DNA from: Haloquadratum walsbyi J07HQW2
GTDB taxonomy: Archaea; Halobacteriota; Halobacteria; Halobacteriales; Haloferacaceae
Assembly (NCBI RefSeq): GCF_000415985.1
Contig: NZ_KE356561.1
Location: 1,485,487 to 1,549,486 of the forward strand
Reading direction: 5' to 3'
Length of the DNA: 64,000 nucleotides
Part shown: positions 59,042 to 64,000 of the stretch, piece after piece
How positions within the stretch are numbered: the first letter of the stretch is position 1
How the letters are laid out: the number at the start of each line of letters is the position of its first letter
The notes under the pieces: model-generated
What the model was told of the DNA's origin: nothing
Database searches by the model: none
What the model saw: only the letters and a program-made list of their open reading frames with translations
Made by a program: the position numbers and the translations under genes

Positions 59042-59491
59042 TTGGAAAATATTCGTCTTTTTATTGATGATGGTCGCGGGATCGAGAGACTTCCAATCAG
59101 ACTTGTCATTGGGCTTGTTGTATGGGTCGCAACACTGAGCGTTATGTTTAATATATTCTCAGAGGTGTAAGGACCTGATGCGACCGAACTTGATTTTCAA
59201 CCGTCTGAAGAGGTATTACCTCCAAAAGACCACACAGTTGGGTTAACTGTTATCGAACCAGATGGGGCGCCTGTAGAAGCAGCCACAGTCATTATCAAAG
59301 CTAGAAGTGCTCAAACCGATAGTATGGTGACTGCGACAACTGGACCTGATGGATCTGCAAGTGTTAACATTAGTCCTGAGATTCGTGTAAATCAACAAAC
59401 TGGCACATTACACATCAATATTAAATCGCCAACGAACGGTTCGTACGTTGATCGACGAGCTAATACAGATATTCTGATCATCGGTGAATAA
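59042..59491 (+). pseudogene. Membrane-anchored secreted-domain gene with a single internal stop
   Basis: One frame of 149 codons runs from a TTG at 59042 to the TAA at 59489, interrupted only by TAA at 59168. Before it: FIDDGRGIERLPIRLVIGLV with a membrane helix; after it: GPDATELDFQPSEEVLPPKD, HTVGLTVIEPDGAPVEAATV and TTGPDGSASVNISPEIRVNQ, an immunoglobulin-like or carboxypeptidase-regulatory-like domain. The layout is a haloarchaeal type-IV-pilin-like or membrane-anchored surface protein gene. Because the frame is otherwise intact, the break is recent. It points away from the HerA-like pseudogene. Confidence 0.7.
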
Positions 59492-59663
59492 TATTCGGGG
59501 ACGTGTTTCCATACTAATCATTGAAATTAGAGAGATGTCAATAAATAACTGTTAATTTCTTCAATTCGTGAAATAAGAGTTTTTTTATTACAATTCATAG
59601 CCAAGTTAGAACGGATTTATGCTATATCGCCAGAGTAGGTGTAAGGGTCGCATTGTACAGTCG

Positions 59664-61046
59664 TTATCGTTCAGGCTCAACTGGGGCATCAAATTCGCCA
59701 CGAATGAGTGGTTGGGCAATATGTCGACGAGCACACGGAGGAACTTCATACCATTTGAGCGATAGCACGCGGTCAAGTGATTTTTCAGCTTGGTCTGACG
59801 ATGAGGTACCACAGTCGCGACACCGATATCCTTGATTCCGACCAGCACTCTTCATTGTCCGATTACACTCAGAGCAGATTGGCGTTCTCTTAGTTGTCCT
59901 GACAAGTGATCGAGCGGCGAATTTCTCTAATTTGAGCGTTCCATCAGATACCTCCCCACAGGCAGTAATGACATCACCGATACGAAGTCTGCGGACCCAT
60001 TTGCGGAAGCGCTTTGTCGGCTCAAATGCAACGCATTCGACAGTTGATGTTGTATTTTGACCAGGAATATCAAGATCTGTCGGTGTTGTTTGTGAACGGT
60101 GTATATCCGCTGACATAGTGTTTTTTTTGCTAACCGCCTCCTCAGTATGATCATTTACTTTCATTTTCGCGAGAGGGACGAATACATGTCCTCCTCGGCG
60201 TGTTTCTGGATCCGAAGTTATAGTGCCAGTGACACGGTATGCACGGCCGTCTTGTAATGAGCCAATCGTGCCTGGACGCAGGTGAATATCAGTGCCTTGA
60301 TTCGTTATGAATGTCGACGACCGTTCAATCGGTTCGCTATCAATTTCTGCAGCAACGGTCTTGATCGCTGTAATGTCGTCACCGCGGATGCCATAGAGAA
60401 TTGGTCCTGGTGCACTCGGGACGCAGACAGCCTCACCTTCTTCACGGTCGACCGTATCCCACACCACTGGATACTGGTCTCTGGCAGCCTCAAAAATTGA
60501 CGTTTCGTCCACATCGCGGGAGGTCCCACAGCGATCAAACTCACGGTAGGCAATATGCTCAGCTGTCCACTCTGTCAGAGCAGCCCACGCCCCGACGGCA
60601 GCGAGTGCCCCAATTCGTCCACGACCGCCATCCCATTCTTGATGATGATACCCAGCCTGCTCGATAATATCGACTGCATCGGTTATCGTATGAAATTCGC
60701 GAATCGCCTTCCAGCAGAACTCAACAACTGAATCAATAACTGAGTCTGGGTCAGCATTATTAGCAATAACTAATCCAGGACTTGTCTGTGGATCATCATT
60801 AATGGCAAATGACTCGATGAGTCGTGTCGATATATCAGCCGCTGTTGGTGGGTCAACGTTGGTATGAAGTGCGATTGCTGCGTTCCCTCGAGTTTTATGT
60901 TCGACGGATGGATTTAGCCGAATCAGAAGACGGCGGTCGACAGTGCTACCAGTATTTTCAATTGCCGTCGCAATCCGCGTTGCGAGATATGTCGTGCACA
61001 TCCCATGGTCACGAGAGTCAGTATCATCGATACCGATGATCGTCAT
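59664..61046 (-). CDS. tiaS: tRNA(Ile2) 2-agmatinylcytidine synthetase TiaS
   Basis: A 460-residue enzyme. It begins MTIIGIDDTDSRDHGMCTTY with the acidic catalytic pair typical of TiaS, then GNAAIALHTNVDPPTAADIS, WDGGRGRIGALAAVGAW, and CVPSAPGPILYGIRGDDITA, and ends with a zinc ribbon PICSECNRTMKSAGRNQGYR followed by CRDCGT. An OB-fold tRNA-binding segment lies before it. TiaS uses ATP and agmatine to modify C34 of the CAU anticodon so that this tRNA reads AUA as isoleucine, an essential archaeal function. It is divergent from the HTH regulator at 61351. Confidence 0.95.
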   Translation of the reverse strand: MTIIGIDDTDSRDHGMCTTYLATRIATAIENTGSTVDRRLLIRLNPSVEHKTRGNAAIALHTNVDPPTAADISTRLIESFAINDDPQTSPGLVIANNADPDSVIDSVVEFCWKAIREFHTITDAVDIIEQAGYHHQEWDGGRGRIGALAAVGAWAALTEWTAEHIAYREFDRCGTSRDVDETSIFEAARDQYPVVWDTVDREEGEAVCVPSAPGPILYGIRGDDITAIKTVAAEIDSEPIERSSTFITNQGTDIHLRPGTIGSLQDGRAYRVTGTITSDPETRRGGHVFVPLAKMKVNDHTEEAVSKKNTMSADIHRSQTTPTDLDIPGQNTTSTVECVAFEPTKRFRKWVRRLRIGDVITACGEVSDGTLKLEKFAARSLVRTTKRTPICSECNRTMKSAGRNQGYRCRDCGTSSSDQAEKSLDRVLSLKWYEVPPCARRHIAQPLIRGEFDAPVEPER

Positions 61047-61350
61047 TATATGATGTATCTAACTGTCAGATTAACCACTGTCGATTGGATAGCCTGAGAA
61101 AGTATGGATAATATTCCTAATCGTATGTCATCATAGAGAGACTAGCAGCTATAAGATAGAATCCAAACCAATCTATGAAGGCGATAATTACTCATTCATA
61201 AAAATACTGAATTCAGTCATTAGCAGACGACATTTTTCACTGATATACCACAGTAGATAATAGTAATATGATCAATACGACTCGAATTAAGCGACAGCGG
61301 CGTGTTTCATGTGCACAACACATATATACGCTGAATGACCTATTTAAACT
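61047..61350. promoter_or_regulatory. Divergent promoter region of tiaS and the HTH gene
   Basis: 304 nt lie between the two start codons. For the HTH gene, CATATATACG at 61321-61330 is a TATA candidate 21-30 nt before the ATG, implying a leaderless transcript. I did not mark the tiaS element. Confidence 0.4.
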
Positions 61351-62328
61351 ATGTCTCGGTCCGCACTAGTTGGAAACATTACGGCGATGTTAGAGGACGC
61401 CGGGTTTCTGGTGAGCGACCGGTGTGCGATTCGTCCGAAGAGCTTTGATATTGCCGCACGTCGAGGTGAAGATCTTGTATTGTTGAAGATCCTCGGAAAT
61501 GTTGATGCGCTTGATAAAATGACAGGCGCAGAGATGCGTCGTCTTGGTGCATATCTGGATGCAACACCACTTGTAATTGGGGTTCGGACACGTGATGAGG
61601 ATCTTAAGCCGAATGTTGTCTACTTTAGACATGGGGTTCCAGTGTTGAGCCCCGATACTGCGATGGATCTCTTTGTTGAGGGTGTACCGCCATTGATTTA
61701 TGCAGCACCTGGAGGATTATATGTTAATATCGACGGGGACCTTCTCGCGGATGAACGTGAGGAGCGTGGGTGGAGTCTGGGACGTCTAGCAACTGAACTC
61801 GGAGTATCACGACGAACTGTCTCAAAATACGAAGATGGGATGAATGCAAGTATTGAGATTGCAATCCAACTTGAAGAGGTGTTTGATGAGCCATTTTCGA
61901 GTCCGCTTGAAGTAATGGAAGGTGCAGAATCAGTCCGTGATTCTGAGCCAACACCTGATGATCCGGATCCTGATGCCAATGATGAGCATGTTGTACACGT
62001 TCTTACTCGTGCCGGCTTTACAGTCCACCCAACTGCTCGAGCCCCATTCAAGGCTGTTGGAGAAGATGACGACCATCGTCATGGGGTAATGTCACTGCTC
62101 ACAGGTCACTCTTCATTCACAAAAAGTGCGAAAAAGCGGGCACGAATTATGTCCTCGTTGGGTGAGGTTACGCAGACACGTGCTGTATATTTCACTGAAA
62201 CTGATGCAAAGCAGGATGCGGTCAAAGGAACTGCGCTTGTTAGTTGTGCAGAACTCACTAATATTGAGGATCCAGCGGCAATTCGTGATCTCATTCGTGA
62301 ACGATCACAAAAGCCAACTGAAGCGTAA
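61351..62328 (+). CDS. HTH-type regulatory protein (MJ0621-like)
   Basis: A 325-residue protein. Residues 1-115 form an alpha/beta domain ([40 protein letters not shown]) resembling nuclease-like or ligand-binding folds. Residues about 128-180 carry a helix-turn-helix: [20 protein letters not shown] then [20 protein letters not shown]. The C-terminal half is another alpha/beta domain. The combination matches an archaeal family of putative HTH regulators often placed next to tiaS, as here. The ligand and regulon are unknown. Confidence 0.85.
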   Translation: MSRSALVGNITAMLEDAGFLVSDRCAIRPKSFDIAARRGEDLVLLKILGNVDALDKMTGAEMRRLGAYLDATPLVIGVRTRDEDLKPNVVYFRHGVPVLSPDTAMDLFVEGVPPLIYAAPGGLYVNIDGDLLADEREERGWSLGRLATELGVSRRTVSKYEDGMNASIEIAIQLEEVFDEPFSSPLEVMEGAESVRDSEPTPDDPDPDANDEHVVHVLTRAGFTVHPTARAPFKAVGEDDDHRHGVMSLLTGHSSFTKSAKKRARIMSSLGEVTQTRAVYFTETDAKQDAVKGTALVSCAELTNIEDPAAIRDLIRERSQKPTEA

Positions 62329-62513
62329 TAAATAGTAGATATTGTCAGATGACGAATAATGGTCATTTCTGAGCATAGTATTAATACGGATACTATGTCG
62401 TCACCTGCCAGATCATACGATCTACGGTAAAAATATTTTATTTTATTTTACAAGTCAGTAAGAATATTTAGTTTACCGATATCGATGATGTGGCGATATC
62501 AATACCGGTAAGA

Positions 62514-62762
62514 TTAGTTTCCGTATGTCTTCTCAAGATAGGCAACGATATCATCGCTTTCTGGCATTCCTGAGACATCGTTCGCCTCATCAACAAGCAC
62601 AGGAACTCCGGTTTGACCGCTAACTGACTCAACTTCTGTTCGCTCACTATGTGATCGCGGAACTGAAATAGAATCATATTCTAATCCGAGTTCATCGATC
62701 TTATCGATTACCTTTGCGCAGTATGGACAACCGCCAAGTTCGTACAGCGTAAGATCAGACAT
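62514..62762 (-). CDS. Glutaredoxin/glutathione S-transferase N-terminal-like protein
   Basis: An 82-residue thioredoxin-fold protein from the ATG at 62762. GGCPYCAKV contains the redox CPYC motif (C12, C15), and TGVPVLVDEA has the cis-proline loop. SDDIVAYLEKTYGN is the C-terminal helix typical of the family. Lacking glutathione, haloarchaea may reduce it with gamma-glutamylcysteine or a thioredoxin reductase; that is inference. It is transcribed alone. Confidence 0.9.
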   Translation of the reverse strand: MSDLTLYELGGCPYCAKVIDKIDELGLEYDSISVPRSHSERTEVESVSGQTGVPVLVDEANDVSGMPESDDIVAYLEKTYGN

Positions 62763-63014
62763 CACCAATAATAGTACATAGACGAGTAAGAATCTAGTGG
62801 GTTTGTGCGGATCAACATCCTCCCGCCGATAAAAAGGTAGGGGCTTTCACTCACTAGTGCCGTACTGTCGGGAAATACTGAGTTAGATTCGGCTTTTTCA
62901 TCTAAATTATACTGACAACAGCATAAGAGCCGTTTTCTGGGGTGACGGATCGTTTCAAACACATTATTGATTATTTTCGCCGCATTTTGTATGAGAGTAC
63001 TGAGGTTATACTAA

Positions 63015-63569
63015 CTAATTTGTCTCCTCAAATCGCTCAACGACATCAGCGAAAGCAACCGTTTCTTTGACAGATGTAATCTCGATGGCGACGCGGTCGC
63101 CCTCTGTTGCATCAGGAACGATAACGACGAACCCCCGTTCAACCCGGGTGAGACCATCACCGTAGTCACCGGTATCTTCGATGGTAACAATTCGCTGTTC
63201 ACCTTCATCAACTGGCGGGTCCGGTCGATCCGTCTCGGTGTCAGGCGCGCTGTCTGGGTTTGTTTCTGTAGGCGATGAGATAGATGATTGTGCAGTGGAT
63301 GATGATATTGATACATCTTCACCTGCGGGGCTATCGGACTGTATCGCAATATCACTTTCCGATGTTGTAGAGTCAGCATACCCAGTGGTGGTAGTTTTAC
63401 TCTGGTCAGTCTCCGTCAGTGACTCCGAGAGAAGTGCTACCTGGTATGTCGTCTCAGTATCGATATCGCCGAGTGAAATCTCGTTTGTTGGGATTTCAAT
63501 GACTGACTGTCCGTCGCTTTCCTGTACTTCTGCAGAAAATAAACACTCAAGTTGACCTTCAATATCCAT
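63015..63569 (-). CDS. TRAM domain protein
   Basis: A 184-residue acidic protein. Residues 1-55 are a strand-rich region (VIEIPTNEISLGDIDTETTY). Residues 56-125 are a Ser/Thr/Asp-rich disordered linker. The C-terminal 60 residues are a TRAM domain: DTGDYGDGLTRVERGFVVIV and PDATEGDRVAIEITSVKET, an RNA-binding module also found in methylthiotransferases and as small archaeal proteins that bind tRNA and mRNA. The linker makes it longer than typical archaeal TRAM proteins. It is transcribed alone. Confidence 0.88.
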   Translation of the reverse strand: MDIEGQLECLFSAEVQESDGQSVIEIPTNEISLGDIDTETTYQVALLSESLTETDQSKTTTTGYADSTTSESDIAIQSDSPAGEDVSISSSTAQSSISSPTETNPDSAPDTETDRPDPPVDEGEQRIVTIEDTGDYGDGLTRVERGFVVIVPDATEGDRVAIEITSVKETVAFADVVERFEETN

Positions 63570-64000
63570 TCATTGACCTCACGCGTCCGTCTGTCGTCGC
63601 AAACATTGAGCTAATATTCGATATATCATATCAGATGTAGTCATCTCAATAATATTATGATGGATATACCGTATAAAAGTTCTGTACCGTGGTGTCCCCA
63701 ATTAATGATATTATCTCTAAGTGACTTCATGCGCACGCTGTCTTGCATTGTTGATGAATCTCATAGACAGGCATATGAGATGGTAATTGAGACAGATATC
63801 GATTCATTCGGTATATCAGTATTACGTAATATCTTCTACAGCATGACTTTCATCCGGTGACAATTGGCAGTCCATCATCATCTTACCGAAATTTGGAGTC
63901 TTTTGAGCTGCATAAATAATGAATATATGTTGTCATAACGTGGCGAAATAATGTATTTTTCAGCTGTATATGTGTAAAATTCGGTTAATATCTTATGATA
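63570..64000. other. AT-rich end of window, no gene seen
   Basis: No coding frame is convincing. The ORF starting 63657 has no family resemblance and an unusual composition, so it is not called. Confidence 0.4.

Noticed and set aside
1..64000. CRISPR arrays, rRNA genes and a replication origin
   Set aside because: No regular direct repeats with spacers, no rRNA-like sequence and no orc1/cdc6 gene with flanking repeats were seen in the window.

Overview
The window looks like a chromosomal segment of a low-GC haloarchaeon, most likely Haloquadratum walsbyi or a close relative. Predicted proteins are acidic and Asp/Glu-rich. Archaeal markers are present: thermosome, TiaS, S17e, CofD, UPF0179/0200/0201, an archaeal KH protein and tRNA genes without an encoded CCA. 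The DNA is AT-rich with long AT-rich spacers and many decayed genes. The species call is inference; the haloarchaeal call is firm. No rRNA, CRISPR array, replication initiator or intact insertion sequence was seen.

Layout. 1-4.4 kb: the 3' part of glmS and a GlmU-like sugar nucleotidyltransferase (UDP-GlcNAc supply), separated by a wrecked RNA-ligase gene and a fragment of a DUF234-type ATPase. 4.4-6.5 kb: a two-gene membrane cassette, tRNA-Glu and a small haloarchaeal protein. 6.5-14.7 kb: a minus-strand stress module of two PrkA-type kinases, a YeaH/DUF444 protein and SpoVR. 15-19.5 kb: UPF0179, a TnpB remnant, an AstE/AspA-like deacylase, a DUF309 protein and a carotenoid oxygenase. 19.6-21.7 kb: two decayed genes flanking tRNA-Leu, degraded mainly by in-frame stop codons. 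22-27.2 kb: an HD phosphohydrolase, then a tightly overlapping operon cofD / Dus-like / CitG-like / DUF447, and S17e. 28-32 kb: peroxiredoxin, IlvD, MoaB and a FilR1-like regulator. 33-40 kb: a Vms1/VLRF1-type peptidyl-tRNA hydrolase, a GCS2-like ligase, PspA, an alpha/beta hydrolase, a TnpB tail, a LAGLIDADG-like protein and an isoaspartyl peptidase.

40-50.7 kb: an unrecognised 554-aa protein, a UspA-like protein, an AI-2E family permease, MobB, a second FilR1-like regulator, a DMT transporter, a gate-domain membrane protein, a GC-rich mobile-element scar and the UPF0201/UPF0200 pair. 50.9-56.9 kb: tRNA-Arg, a sodium:solute symporter, the thermosome, a KH protein and tRNA-Asp. 57-59.5 kb: twin crcB fluoride channels, then a decayed HerA-like ATPase next to a divergent membrane-protein gene broken by a single in-frame stop. 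59.6-64 kb: TiaS and a divergent HTH regulator, a glutaredoxin-like protein and a TRAM protein.

The most interesting points are the cofD/Dus/CitG/DUF447 operon, which suggests an undescribed coenzyme function; the dual-PrkA/YeaH/SpoVR module; the VLRF1 release-factor-like protein; and pseudogenes that keep their reading frame across several stop codons of all three types.
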